A stretch of 25,041 bases of DNA from Thioglobus_B sp964403565. GTDB lineage: Bacteria; Pseudomonadota; Gammaproteobacteria; PS1; Pseudothioglobaceae. The notes beneath the pieces were generated by a model, which saw nothing but the letters and a program-made list of their open reading frames with translations, made no database searches and was not told the origin of the DNA. Shown in pieces: positions 7,515 through 15,856 of this stretch. The stretch covers positions 1 to 25,041 of the forward strand of contig CAYOFV010000016.1 in NCBI GenBank assembly GCA_964403565.1, given 5' to 3'. The first letter of the stretch is position 1. The number at the start of each line of letters is the position of its first letter. The position numbers and the translations under genes are program-made.

Positions 7515-8638
7515 TGCAAACCCACTCAATTAATAACTTTAAAGCCAATGAGATTATTCGCAAATGCGTGCATTGTGGTTTTTGCCTTGCAACATGTCCA
7601 ACATATCAGTTATTGGGTGATGAGAGAGATTCTCCTAGAGGTAGAATTTATTTAATTAAATCCATGTTAGAAGATAATATATCTTCTGATAAAACTACCA
7701 AACATTTAGATAGATGTTTAACCTGTAGATCTTGTGAGACTACTTGTCCATCTGGGGTTGAGTATCACCAGTTGCTAGATATTGGTAGAGAAAAAATAGA
7801 TAGCAAAAGATCTTTATGGCAAAAAGCTTATCGCTACTCTGTACGTAAAGTGCTAACTACTCCGATGCTGTTTAACCCTATAGGAATATTGTTCAAACAT
7901 TCGGATATTAAAGGTAATGCAATTAAAGCAGAAAGAGTGATTGGTAAAGTGTTGCTACTTGGTGGTTGCGTGCAGCCAAAACTAGCTCCAAACATTAATC
8001 ATAGTATTAAAAATATTTTAGCTAAATTAAATTATGCAGTGGTGGAAACGCCGCAAAAGCAGTGCTGTGGAGCGGTTGACCAACATTTGAGTGCAACTAA
8101 AGAAGCAATAACAAAAGTTAAAAGCAATATTGATTCATGGTTGGATATAGAGTCTGATTATATTATCTCTAGCGCTAGTGGTTGTGGGCTAATGGTTAAG
8201 GATTATCCAGAGTTGTTTAACAAGAATGATGAGTATTACCAAAAAGCTTTAATGCTTTCAGCAAAGACTGTTGATGTTTCTCAGTTCTTAGCCGATAAAG
8301 ATTTAAGTATATTTACCCCTGAAAAAGTAAAAATTTCTTATCATGAGCCGTGTACTTTGCAACATGGTCAAAAACTATCAGGACTTGTAGAATCAATACT
8401 TACTAAGCTTGGATACGATCTACCAAATATAGATGACTCTCATCTGTGTTGCGGGTCTGCAGGCACTTATTCTATTTTTGAAAAAGATATGGCCAACAAG
8501 TTAAAAACTAACAAACTTGATAATCTTAACTCTTCAGATCCGCAAATTATTGTAACTGCAAACATCGGTTGTTTAATGCACTTGCAAAAGGACAGTAAAA
8601 TACCGGTTAAACATTGGGTTGAGTTATTAAATGGGTAG
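7514..8638 (+). CDS. glcF: Glycolate oxidase iron-sulfur subunit GlcF
   Basis: 374-residue electron-transfer subunit (E. coli 407) that passes electrons from GlcD flavin towards quinone. Two ferredoxin-like 4Fe-4S motifs are seen: Cys18, 21, 24, 28 (CVHCGFCLATCP) and Cys68, 71, 74, 78 (CLTCRSCETTCP). Two CCG domains follow, with CCGAVDQHLS near residue 193 and CCGSAGTYS near 314, which hold a further cluster or contact quinone in this family. The tail ENIGCLMHL-like segment (TANIGCLMHLQ) and PVKHWVELL agree with GlcF. It overlaps glcE by 1 nt and rlmD by 8 nt. Confidence 0.95.
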   Translation: MQTHSINNFKANEIIRKCVHCGFCLATCPTYQLLGDERDSPRGRIYLIKSMLEDNISSDKTTKHLDRCLTCRSCETTCPSGVEYHQLLDIGREKIDSKRSLWQKAYRYSVRKVLTTPMLFNPIGILFKHSDIKGNAIKAERVIGKVLLLGGCVQPKLAPNINHSIKNILAKLNYAVVETPQKQCCGAVDQHLSATKEAITKVKSNIDSWLDIESDYIISSASGCGLMVKDYPELFNKNDEYYQKALMLSAKTVDVSQFLADKDLSIFTPEKVKISYHEPCTLQHGQKLSGLVESILTKLGYDLPNIDDSHLCCGSAGTYSIFEKDMANKLKTNKLDNLNSSDPQIIVTANIGCLMHLQKDSKIPVKHWVELLNG

Positions 8639-9680
8639 AAGAAGAAAATTCAAAGCTAAATCTTACGAACTAGAAATAGAATCTTTATCACACGAGGGTA
8701 GGGGTATTGCTCATCTTGAAGATAAGGTGATATTTGTATCTGGTGCATTACCTGGGGAAAAGGTTATTGCCAATAGATCTTTCTCGCGTGCTAAATTTGA
8801 AGAGGCAGATGTTGAAGATATTATTATTGCATCTGCTAAGCGTATTGAGCCTAAATGCGAGGTTTTTGGCATTTGTGGAGGCTGTTCTTTTCAGCACTTA
8901 TCAAGCGATGATCAGATTGCTGCAAAAGGCGAATGGCTTAAAGATGTATTTTTAAAACAGGCAAAAACCGAGACGAAAAATTGGCTCAAGCCTTTGCAAG
9001 TTGAGAGTTGGGGTTATAGACGCAAAGCTCGCCTTGGAATTCGCTTTGTGCGTAAAAAAGATAAAGTTCTTGTTGGCTTTAGAGAGAAAAAATCATCATT
9101 TATTGCCAATATGAATAGATGTGAAGTTTTGCATCCATCTATTGGTGAAAATTTAGAAGTATTAGCAGAAGCAATTGAAAAATTATCTATTAGAGAAAAT
9201 GTTCCACAATTTGAAGTGGCAATTGCAGAAGATGCAACTATTCTTATACTGCGCCACCTTGAGCCTTTAACTGCTAAAGATGANNNNNNNNNNNNNNNNN
9301 NNNNNNNNNNNNNNNNNNNNNNNNNNNNNNNNNNNNNNNNNNNNNNNNNNNNNNNNNNNNNNNNNNNNNNNNNNNNNNNNNNNAATGCTGAATTCTATCA
9401 AGCAGATTTATTTAAAGAAGTAGAAGGCTTTTCTTGGTTTAGAGGCAAGAAGTACAACAAAGCACTAATTGATCCTGCACGCTCAGGAGCGATTGAGATT
9501 GTAGAACTATTACCAAAACTAGGTGTTGAAAGATTAGTCTATGTTTCATGCAATCCTGCAACTTTAGCGCGTGATAGCGAAAAGCTAATTGAGCTAGGTT
9601 ATACTTTGGATACTGCAGGAGTTATGGATATGTTTCCACAAACTGCACACGTTGAATCTATAGCATTATTTACCAAGTGA
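8631..9680 (+). CDS. rlmD: 23S rRNA (uracil-1939-C5)-methyltransferase RlmD, interrupted by an assembly gap
   Basis: SAM-dependent rRNA methyltransferase with an iron-sulfur cluster (RumA family). The N-terminal TRAM domain (residues ~5-65) is followed by the cluster cysteines Cys76, Cys82 and Cys85 (CEVFGICGGC) and Cys164 (NRCEV). After the N run the sequence resumes at the DPARSG motif and the catalytic loop YVSCNPATLARD with the nucleophilic Cys, ending in DMFPQTAHVES. The SAM-binding loop (DLFCGxGNF in relatives) falls in the gap. Known residues total about 315; relatives have about 433, so roughly 118 codons are missing, far more than the 100 N placed. The start overlaps glcF by 8 nt; the stop overlaps the next GTG start. 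Confidence 0.93.
   Translation: MGRRRKFKAKSYELEIESLSHEGRGIAHLEDKVIFVSGALPGEKVIANRSFSRAKFEEADVEDIIIASAKRIEPKCEVFGICGGCSFQHLSSDDQIAAKGEWLKDVFLKQAKTETKNWLKPLQVESWGYRRKARLGIRFVRKKDKVLVGFREKKSSFIANMNRCEVLHPSIGENLEVLAEAIEKLSIRENVPQFEVAIAEDATILILRHLEPLTAKDXXXXXXXXXXXXXXXXXXXXXXXXXXXXXXXXXXNAEFYQADLFKEVEGFSWFRGKKYNKALIDPARSGAIEIVELLPKLGVERLVYVSCNPATLARDSEKLIELGYTLDTAGVMDMFPQTAHVESIALFTK
9284..9383. other. Scaffold gap of 100 N
   Basis: Exactly 100 consecutive N inside rlmD, the conventional size for a gap of unknown length. Both flanks encode RlmD in order, so the join is correct in order and orientation. The protein family length predicts a real gap near 350 bp. Confidence 0.99.
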
Positions 9681-10120
9681 TAAGTATAGACATAAAAAAT
9701 CAAACTCTAGAATATGCTGGTAAATCTTACCAAATCAGTAGTGCAAAAAATGGCACGGGTAATAAGAAAGGGTCGTTCTGCACTCCCTTAGGAAGATTTA
9801 AGATTGCTGAAAAAATTGGTAGTAATTTAGAGATAAATTCAGTATTGGTTGCAAGAGAGGCAACTGGCGAGATATACAATTCAAGTATGTCAGAACAATT
9901 TCCAGATAGAGATTGGATTCTAACTCGTATATTGTGGCTTGACGGTATTGATAAGCATAATAAAAACACAAAAGATAGATATATTTACATCCATGGTTCT
10001 CCCGATGAAACTCCAGTAGGAGTGCCAGGATCAAAGGGCTGTATTCGTATGCTTAATAAAGATATTATTGAGTTGTTTGATGCGGTTGAAAGTGGCGAAG
10101 AAGTAGTTATAATTGAATAA
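9677..10120 (+). CDS. Cytoplasmic YkuD-fold L,D-peptidase, probable murein-recycling L,D-carboxypeptidase
   Basis: 147 residues, GTG start inside the rlmD stop (GTGA). The YkuD catalytic motif is complete: His106 in YIYIHGSPDETPVG and nucleophile Cys122 in GSKGCIRM. TPLGRFKI (residues 36-43) is the usual substrate-groove segment. There is no signal peptide or membrane anchor, so the protein should stay in the cytoplasm, unlike the periplasmic L,D-transpeptidases. Three genes downstream lie ampG and nagZ, both of murein recycling. The best-fitting role is cleavage of the terminal D-Ala from cytoplasmic tetrapeptides, as described for the YkuD-family enzyme ElsL of Acinetobacter baumannii, replacing LdcA. 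Family membership is clear; the recycling role is inferred from location and context. Confidence 0.85.
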   Translation: MISIDIKNQTLEYAGKSYQISSAKNGTGNKKGSFCTPLGRFKIAEKIGSNLEINSVLVAREATGEIYNSSMSEQFPDRDWILTRILWLDGIDKHNKNTKDRYIYIHGSPDETPVGVPGSKGCIRMLNKDIIELFDAVESGEEVVIIE

Positions 10121-10536
10121 TGTCTAAACTTATTCAATACTTACCGGCAAAGGCGCAACAGCGTTTGCAAGAAAACCCCGATGCGGTACTGATTGACATT
10201 CGTTGTTATGCAGAAAACAAGTTTGTTGGCAGACCAATAGAATGTATTTTTATCCCTTGGGTTGATGAGCCTGATTGGGAGCCAAATGAAGATGAGTTTG
10301 TTGCAGCGGTCAAACGCTTTATTGGCGGTAGTAATAGTAATGTTTTAGATACAGAAATTATTCTTATTTGCCGTAGTGGTTATCGTTCTGATGATGCTGG
10401 CAAATGCCTTGTAAATCACGGTTTTACCAATGTTGCTCATATTGTTAGCGGCTTTGAAGGTGATCTTGATGAGAATGACCAACGTGGCAATGTGAACGGT
10501 TGGCGACATGATGGTATGCCTTGGGTGCAATGCTAG
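10120..10536 (+). CDS. Single-domain rhodanese-like sulfurtransferase
   Basis: 138 residues forming one rhodanese domain. Asp25-Ile-Arg (VLIDIR) marks the start of the fold. The active-site loop is CRSGYRS with the persulfide-carrying Cys84, followed by the typical GFTNVAHIVSGFEG segment. Rhodaneses carry sulfane sulfur between donors and acceptors such as thiosulfate, glutathione persulfide or biosynthetic proteins; the substrate cannot be read here. No signal peptide is seen, so it is probably cytoplasmic. The start overlaps the YkuD gene stop (TAATG) and its 3' end overlaps the next gene. The long acidic insert after residue 46 (WVDEPDWEPNEDEF) is a feature of the PspE/GlpE-like variants annotated near metabolic operons. 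Confidence 0.88.
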   Translation: MSKLIQYLPAKAQQRLQENPDAVLIDIRCYAENKFVGRPIECIFIPWVDEPDWEPNEDEFVAAVKRFIGGSNSNVLDTEIILICRSGYRSDDAGKCLVNHGFTNVAHIVSGFEGDLDENDQRGNVNGWRHDGMPWVQC

Positions 10537-12044
10537 ATAGCATTAAGCTTTTTACCCATCCTCGGGTACTTACAATGTTGTTTTTAGGATTCTCTGCCGG
10601 AATTCCTATCTTGCTTATTTTCTCAACACTTGGGTTGTGGCTAAATGAAGCTGGAGTAGCTAAATCTACTATTACATATTTTTCATGGGCGGCACTTGGG
10701 TACTCATTTAAATTTGTCTGGGCACCACTAGTAGATAGACTGCCAATACCAATTCTAACCAACACACTTGGAAGAAGACGCTCTTGGATGTTAGTTGCGC
10801 AGCTATCAATTATTGCTTCAATTTTATTAATGTCATCATCTGACCCACAAGCCAGTGTGGATAATTTAGAAATTATGGCATATGGTGCGGTATTACTTGG
10901 ATTTTCATCAGCTACACAAGATATTGTGATTGATGCTTATCGTATTGAATCTGCTAATAAGAACATGCAATCAATGCTATCAGCTACTTATATTGCTGGA
11001 TATAGAATCGGTATGCTAGTGGCTGGTGCTGGAAGTTTGTTTATAGCAAGTTATTTTGGTTCTACTAAAGAGTTATATAGTTTTTCTGCATGGTCAAGTA
11101 CCTATGTATTGATGGCGCTGGTTATGCTAGTTGGAGTTGCTACCACTATTATTATTAAAGAACCAGAGTCAAGCTCTAAACAAAGTGACTATACAGCTAC
11201 TGATTACTTAAGATTTTTTGCATTGTTTTTAATTGTAGTTGTTAGTTTTATCACAACATTTAATTTACTTGCAGATGTAGTTGTAAGTGTTAAGTCAAGT
11301 TTAACTGAGATGTTTAATAACAAAAATCTAGCTGGATTTATATCTGGAACTTTGCGTATGCTCTTATCAATAGCCGGAGCATATATTGCAACTAGAATAC
11401 TAATAGCTCTAAATTTAGTTAATAAACCTATGGTTGACAGTACTTATGTAGATCCAGTTAAAGATTTCTTTAAGCGTTACGGTATGAGTGCTGCACTGTT
11501 ATTATTAGCAGTAATTGGTCTTTATCGTATAAGTGATATTGTACTTGGGGTGATGGCTAATATTTTTTATCAAGATATGGGTTTTACCAAGGTTGAGATA
11601 GCTAGTATTTCCAAAACATTTGGTTTGTTTATGACAATTGCCGGTGGATTTGTTGGTGGAGTTATGGCCAATCAAATTGGTGTATATAGAGTTTTATTTT
11701 TAGGCGCCTTACTTTCAGCCCTTACTAATTTATTGTTTGTAGTTCTTGCTAATGTTGGTAATGATATTATTTGGCTCTACATAACTATCACTATGGATAA
11801 CCTTTCTGCCGGGATTGCTGGCGCTGCATTTATTGCATTTTTATCTAGCCTTACTAATATTAAGTTTACTGCGGTTCAGTATGCAGTTTTTTCTTCACTT
11901 ATGACTTTAATTCCAAAAGCATTTGGAGGTTACTCAGGCTCAATTGTGGATAGTATTGGTTATAGTGAATTTTTTATATTAACAACACTCATCGGTTTAC
12001 CAATATTGTATTTGGTGTATAAAACTAAGGCATATATAAAATGA
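10530..12044 (+). CDS. ampG: AmpG-family muropeptide permease (MFS)
   Basis: About 504-residue inner-membrane transporter with 12-14 hydrophobic segments. It would import GlcNAc-anhydroMurNAc peptides for recycling. AmpG features are FLGFSAGIPILL near the N-terminus, the segment FKFVWAPLVDRLP, LGRRRSWM in the first intracellular loop and SATQDIVIDAYRIE in helix 4. ATG 10530 is preferred over TTG 10521; it overlaps the rhodanese stop by 7 nt. Its own stop overlaps nagZ by 4 nt (ATGA). The pairing with nagZ strongly supports the muropeptide substrate, since other MFS families do not share these motifs. Hydrophobic length and loop pattern match E. coli AmpG (491 residues). Confidence 0.92.
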   Translation: MLDSIKLFTHPRVLTMLFLGFSAGIPILLIFSTLGLWLNEAGVAKSTITYFSWAALGYSFKFVWAPLVDRLPIPILTNTLGRRRSWMLVAQLSIIASILLMSSSDPQASVDNLEIMAYGAVLLGFSSATQDIVIDAYRIESANKNMQSMLSATYIAGYRIGMLVAGAGSLFIASYFGSTKELYSFSAWSSTYVLMALVMLVGVATTIIIKEPESSSKQSDYTATDYLRFFALFLIVVVSFITTFNLLADVVVSVKSSLTEMFNNKNLAGFISGTLRMLLSIAGAYIATRILIALNLVNKPMVDSTYVDPVKDFFKRYGMSAALLLLAVIGLYRISDIVLGVMANIFYQDMGFTKVEIASISKTFGLFMTIAGGFVGGVMANQIGVYRVLFLGALLSALTNLLFVVLANVGNDIIWLYITITMDNLSAGIAGAAFIAFLSSLTNIKFTAVQYAVFSSLMTLIPKAFGGYSGSIVDSIGYSEFFILTTLIGLPILYLVYKTKAYIK

Positions 12045-13027
12045 GTCTAGGTCCAATAATGATGGATGTATCAGGCTACACACTTACTGATACTGAAAAA
12101 TCACAATTAGCTCAATCATCAATTGGTGGTGTAATTTTATTTACTCGTAATTTCGAATCGATTGAGCAGGTTAAATCCTTAATTAAATCTATACGTGATG
12201 TTAATAAAGATCTGCTTATAGCAGTTGATCATGAAGGTGGGCGAGTACAGCGTTTTCGTGAAGGTTTTACTCAAATTCCAGCTATGGGTAGGCTTGGAAT
12301 TTTGTATGATCAAGATCCAGATTTGGCCATAGATAAAGCTTTTTCTTGTGGTTTTGTTCTAGCATATGAGCTCTTGGATATAGATATAGATTTTTCTTTT
12401 GCTCCTGTACTTGATCTTGATTATGGCAATTCAGAGGTTATAGGAGACAGGGCGTTTCATTCTAATCCTGAAGCGGTAGTTAAGCTTGCATCTAGTTTTG
12501 TAAAAGGTATGCATGAAGCTGGTATGAAATCTGTAGGCAAGCATTTTCCAGGCCATGGATTTGTAAGTGTTGATTCTCATATTGGATTGCCAGTTGATGA
12601 GCGCGAAATGGATGAAATTCGTATTGATATCGAGGCTTTTAAAGGTCTTATTGATAATGATCTGGATGGGATTATGCCAGCACACGTTATCTATTCTAAG
12701 GTTGATGATAAACCTGCGGGATTTTCAGAAAAATGGATAAAAGATATTTTAATAAGTCAGTTAGGATTTGCAGGAGTTATTTTTAGCGATGATCTATCCA
12801 TGCAAGGTGCGCATTTTATTAAAGATATAGGTGATAGGGTAGATGCAACACTTAATAGTGGCTGTGATATGGCGCTTATTTGTAATCATCCAGAGTTAGT
12901 TTCGCAAGTTATTGATAAAAAATATTCTAAAAGTGAGAAGCTATACTCAATGAAAGGGATTAGAAATCCAAATGTTGATAAAATAGATTACTCAGATCAC
13001 CTACAAAAAATACAGGAGTTGTTGTGA
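12041..13027 (+). CDS. nagZ: Beta-N-acetylhexosaminidase NagZ
   Basis: Family 3 glycoside hydrolase of the cytoplasm, which removes GlcNAc from imported anhydromuropeptides. 328 residues (E. coli 341). Recognisable motifs are IGGVILFTRNF (28-38), AVDHEGGRVQRF (61-72), the substrate loop KHFPGHGFVSVDSH (167-180) and the catalytic nucleophile region FSDDLSMQGA (248-257). NagZ-type single-domain GH3 enzymes use the loop His as acid/base; His172 and His180 are both present. It overlaps ampG at its start and the next small gene at its stop (GTGA), consistent with coupled translation of a recycling module. Confidence 0.96.
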   Translation: MSLGPIMMDVSGYTLTDTEKSQLAQSSIGGVILFTRNFESIEQVKSLIKSIRDVNKDLLIAVDHEGGRVQRFREGFTQIPAMGRLGILYDQDPDLAIDKAFSCGFVLAYELLDIDIDFSFAPVLDLDYGNSEVIGDRAFHSNPEAVVKLASSFVKGMHEAGMKSVGKHFPGHGFVSVDSHIGLPVDEREMDEIRIDIEAFKGLIDNDLDGIMPAHVIYSKVDDKPAGFSEKWIKDILISQLGFAGVIFSDDLSMQGAHFIKDIGDRVDATLNSGCDMALICNHPELVSQVIDKKYSKSEKLYSMKGIRNPNVDKIDYSDHLQKIQELL

Positions 13028-13305
13028 GCGAAAATAAAGATAAGGATTTTGAAATAAGACTATTAGGCGCAGTAAGACAAACACTTATAGCTGTTGCTAA
13101 GGACACAATGACACAACCTGGACTTAAACACCCACTTAGTGAAAATACTCAGAAAATGATTACTGACTGCCTTGATATTGTAACTTCAAGACAAATGGCA
13201 ATCGAGAAAGATTCAGGCAATCATTCTAAAATGAAACCGGTTTATACTGATGAGCAAACAGTGCAGAGCTTTTCGGTTGACGATCTTAAAAAAACTCTAA
13301 ATTAG
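13024..13305 (+). CDS. Small conserved-looking protein of unknown function
   Basis: 93 residues from a GTG that overlaps the nagZ stop by four bases. The sequence is soluble, mostly helical in appearance and weakly charged, with a compact core (VRQTLIAVAKDTM, QPGLKHPLSENTQKMITDC) and a looser C-terminus. I believe similar short proteins with a TQPGxKHPLSE-like motif occur in other gammaproteobacteria, but I cannot name a family with confidence. No membrane segment, signal peptide or metal motif is visible. Coding is supported by the overlap style shared with the eight genes before it and by its position as the last gene of the run. Confidence 0.75.
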   Translation: MSENKDKDFEIRLLGAVRQTLIAVAKDTMTQPGLKHPLSENTQKMITDCLDIVTSRQMAIEKDSGNHSKMKPVYTDEQTVQSFSVDDLKKTLN

Positions 13306-13313
13306 ATTTATTT

Positions 13314-13336
13314 TTCAGCAAGCCTTGCTTGCTGAA
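13314..13336. terminator. Hairpin between convergent genes (no U-tract)
   Basis: Stem TTCAGCAAG, loop CCTTG, stem CTTGCTGAA, placed between the end of the nine-gene run and the uvrD stop at 13337. It is a perfect 9-bp stem, but neither side is followed by a clear T-run, so it may be a weak terminator or an mRNA 3'-end stabiliser. Confidence 0.5.
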
Positions 13337-15499
13337 TTAAACAAACTCTAGATTAGCATACGAGCTAATCAACCATTTAGTGCCTGCGGTTTTAAATTTA
13401 ATCTGAATTCTTGCACTATCGCCACTGCCCTCAAAATTAAGTACAGTTCCATACCCAAATTTTGCGTGCTTGACTGTTGCGCCTACTTTGGCATTAGTAT
13501 CAGAACTAGGAGCTATGTCCTGATTAAACATATCATCAGATTTAAAACTATCTTCTCTTACGTGATATTTTTGCTTAATTTCATTTAGATACTCATTTGG
13601 AATCTCATCTAAGAACCTTGAAGGGTATGCATAAATTGATTGCCCATGTAAGAAACGCTTAATTGCATGACTTAGTGTGAGTTTGACTTTTGCACGAGTC
13701 ATACCAACATAGCAAAGACGCCTTTCTTCATCCATAAGATGTGGTTCATCTTTTGACTGCCTTGAAGGAAATAAATCCTCCTCTAGCCCAACGAGATAAA
13801 CATGATTAAATTCAAGGCCTTTGGCTGAGTGAATGGTCATTAATTGCACATTTTGATTATTAGCCTGACTTGCTTCACCGCTAGAATCAAGAGATGCTAG
13901 CGAGATAAATCCCATAGTTTCACTTAGGGTTTCATCTTCATGTACATATTGTTTAGCAGCAGAAATTAACTCGTCGAGATTTTCTTTTTTACTACCAGCC
14001 TTGTCAGACTTGTCGTTTTCATAGTGTTGATAAAGTCCAGATGCCTTGTTTACATGTTCAATTTTTTCACTCAAATCGAAGTTACCTACATCATCAGCTA
14101 TTTGCTCAATAAGATTGATAAAGCCATTTAACGCATTTGCAGCTCTAGTTGGTAATGTCTGGGCAACTTGAGTCGCTGCACTAAAAAGATTTGTATGATT
14201 AGTATTTGCAAAATCTCGAACTTTTTGAATAGTTGCATTACCAATACCACGAGTTGGAAAGTTTACTATTCTTTCAAATGCAACATTATCAGCTTTATTT
14301 TCAATTAAGCGTAGATAGCACAACGCATCTTTAATTTCAGCACGCTCAAAGAATCTTAGTCCACCATAGATAATATACGGAATATTGTGTTTAATTAATA
14401 GTTCTTCAAATACTCGTGATTGTGCGTTTGATCTATATAGAATTGCACATTCGTTAGGATTTACTCCAGAGTTAATCTGTTTTTCAATACTGCTAACTAC
14501 ATAACTAGCCTCATCTGTTTCTGTACGCGCCTCAAATAAATCAATTAATTCACCATTGCCACTATCAGTCCATAAAGACTTGCCCATGCGGTTAGAGTTG
14601 TTGGCAATTAATGCATTTGACGCGTTAAGAATATTTCCAGTAGAGCGATAGTTTTGTTCTAATCGAACGGTTTCTAGTGGAATAAAGTCGGTTTCTAATT
14701 TGGTAATATTTTCAATTTTTGCACCACGCCATCCATAAATTGATTGGTCATCATCACCTACACAAAAAACTTTATTATCCCCATTGAATAATAATTTAAT
14801 CCATTTGTATTGGATGGTATTGGTATCTTGAAACTCATCAACTAATATATGCTCAAAGCGCTTTTGATAATGACTAAGCACATCTTGATTGTTTTTTAAT
14901 AACTCATAACTACGAACTAAAAGCTCTGCAAAATCGATTAAATCATTATTCTTGCAATGATTTTCGTACAACTCAAAAACTTTAACACTTTGTTTTACAA
15001 AGAAGTTATATCCTGGATCGATATCTTGAGGTCTTATACCTTCATCTTTTTGCTGATTAATAAACCATTGAATTTTACGAACTGGATATTTAGCCTCATC
15101 AATATTATTTTCTTTCATTAAGCGTTTCACAATACGAAATTGATCTTGCGCATCAAGAATTTGAAAATTTTTGCTAAGATTTACTTTATCAAAATGTGTG
15201 CGTAAAAGCCTATGTGCCAGCCCATGAAAGGTACCTAAAAACATTGATTGCACTGGTCGTCTTAGTAGCGACTCTAAGCGCTCACGCATTTCCTTTGCAG
15301 CCTTGTTAGTAAAGGTTACTGCTAGAATTGCATCGGGGTGAGTATTTTTTTCTAATATTAAATAAGCAACCCTATGTGTAAGCACTCTAGTTTTGCCAGA
15401 GCCTGCACCAGCTAGTATTAATGCATTCTTATCATCATCAAGTGTTACTGAAAGATGTTGTTTGTCATTAAGTCCAGAAGTAATTGAGGATAAATTCAT
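13337..15499 (-). CDS. uvrD: DNA helicase II (UvrD)
   Basis: Superfamily 1A 3'-5' helicase for nucleotide excision and mismatch repair. Its 720 residues equal the E. coli UvrD length. Motifs in order: Q motif region LNDKQHLSV, Walker A AGAGSGKTR (near 31-39), Ia VTFTNKAAKEMR, II VDEFQDTN (near 215), III VGDDDQSIYGWRGA, IV LEQNYRST, V LMTIHSAKGLEFNHVYLVG, VI YVGMTRAK. The C-terminal Tudor-like tail (VGATVKHAKFGYGTVLNFEG) separates UvrD from Rep. It is a single gene, convergent with the nine-gene run and divergent from the small acidic protein gene. Confidence 0.96.
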   Translation of the reverse strand: MNLSSITSGLNDKQHLSVTLDDDKNALILAGAGSGKTRVLTHRVAYLILEKNTHPDAILAVTFTNKAAKEMRERLESLLRRPVQSMFLGTFHGLAHRLLRTHFDKVNLSKNFQILDAQDQFRIVKRLMKENNIDEAKYPVRKIQWFINQQKDEGIRPQDIDPGYNFFVKQSVKVFELYENHCKNNDLIDFAELLVRSYELLKNNQDVLSHYQKRFEHILVDEFQDTNTIQYKWIKLLFNGDNKVFCVGDDDQSIYGWRGAKIENITKLETDFIPLETVRLEQNYRSTGNILNASNALIANNSNRMGKSLWTDSGNGELIDLFEARTETDEASYVVSSIEKQINSGVNPNECAILYRSNAQSRVFEELLIKHNIPYIIYGGLRFFERAEIKDALCYLRLIENKADNVAFERIVNFPTRGIGNATIQKVRDFANTNHTNLFSAATQVAQTLPTRAANALNGFINLIEQIADDVGNFDLSEKIEHVNKASGLYQHYENDKSDKAGSKKENLDELISAAKQYVHEDETLSETMGFISLASLDSSGEASQANNQNVQLMTIHSAKGLEFNHVYLVGLEEDLFPSRQSKDEPHLMDEERRLCYVGMTRAKVKLTLSHAIKRFLHGQSIYAYPSRFLDEIPNEYLNEIKQKYHVREDSFKSDDMFNQDIAPSSDTNAKVGATVKHAKFGYGTVLNFEGSGDSARIQIKFKTAGTKWLISSYANLEFV

Positions 15500-15508
15500 A
15501 ATTTTTTC

Positions 15509-15536
15509 TTGAATATTTGAATTAAATGGTTATAAT
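15509..15536 (+). promoter_or_regulatory. Strong sigma70 promoter of the small acidic protein gene
   Basis: TTGAAT (15509-15514), 16-nt spacer, consensus TATAAT (15531-15536). The start would be near 15543, leaving a leader of about 74 nt. This is one of the best promoter matches in the window. Confidence 0.75.
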
Positions 15537-15616
15537 ATTACCTTTCTCTTATGTCAGCCAGAACTAGGTAGATGTAAGCAAACAAAATTATAAACATTAA
15601 TTTAAGGAGAACAGTC

Positions 15617-15802
15617 TTGACTTACTACGAAGGTGTTAAAAAAATGGAAGAAATGGGCGTTAACGACAACTACATTCAAGGTTGGGTAGCGGGCTATTTA
15701 AATAATCCTGAAATCGAAGAACAAAGAATTACTGATGAGTGGGAAGCGGGCTACGAAGATGGTAAAGAGCATTCAGATGCAAACTTTGCAAACTACTGCT
15801 AA
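15617..15802 (+). CDS. Small acidic protein with paired GWxAGY/WxAGYxDG motifs, unknown function
   Basis: 61 residues, strongly acidic (about 14 Asp/Glu against 4 Lys/Arg) and rich in aromatic residues. The start is TTG, fixed by AAGGAGA at 15604-15610, 6 nt upstream. Two similar units occur, QGWVAGYLNNPEIEEQR and DEWEAGYEDGKE. The GW/AGY spacing is loosely reminiscent of ribosome modulation factor (GYQAGIAG ... GWREAM), but RMF is basic, so I do not assign it. A consensus promoter, a good ribosome-binding site and a strong terminator make it a compact, probably highly expressed single-gene unit. The final residue is Cys. It is not recognised as a named family. Confidence 0.78.
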   Translation: MTYYEGVKKMEEMGVNDNYIQGWVAGYLNNPEIEEQRITDEWEAGYEDGKEHSDANFANYC

Positions 15803-15826
15803 TATCCTTAATTATTAAGATATTTT

Positions 15827-15852
15827 AAAAGCCCCGTTATCGGGGCTTTTTT
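15827..15852 (+). terminator. Intrinsic terminator after the small acidic protein gene
   Basis: A4, stem GCCCCG, loop TTAT, stem CGGGGC, T6. The T-run ends only 4 nt before the epmB ATG at 15857, so readthrough at this hairpin is the most obvious source of epmB mRNA. Confidence 0.92.
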
Positions 15853-15856
15853 GTGT

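Noticed and set aside
9980..10070. Penicillin-resistance L,D-transpeptidase role for the YkuD protein
   Set aside because: No signal peptide or membrane anchor is present, so periplasmic cross-linking is unlikely.
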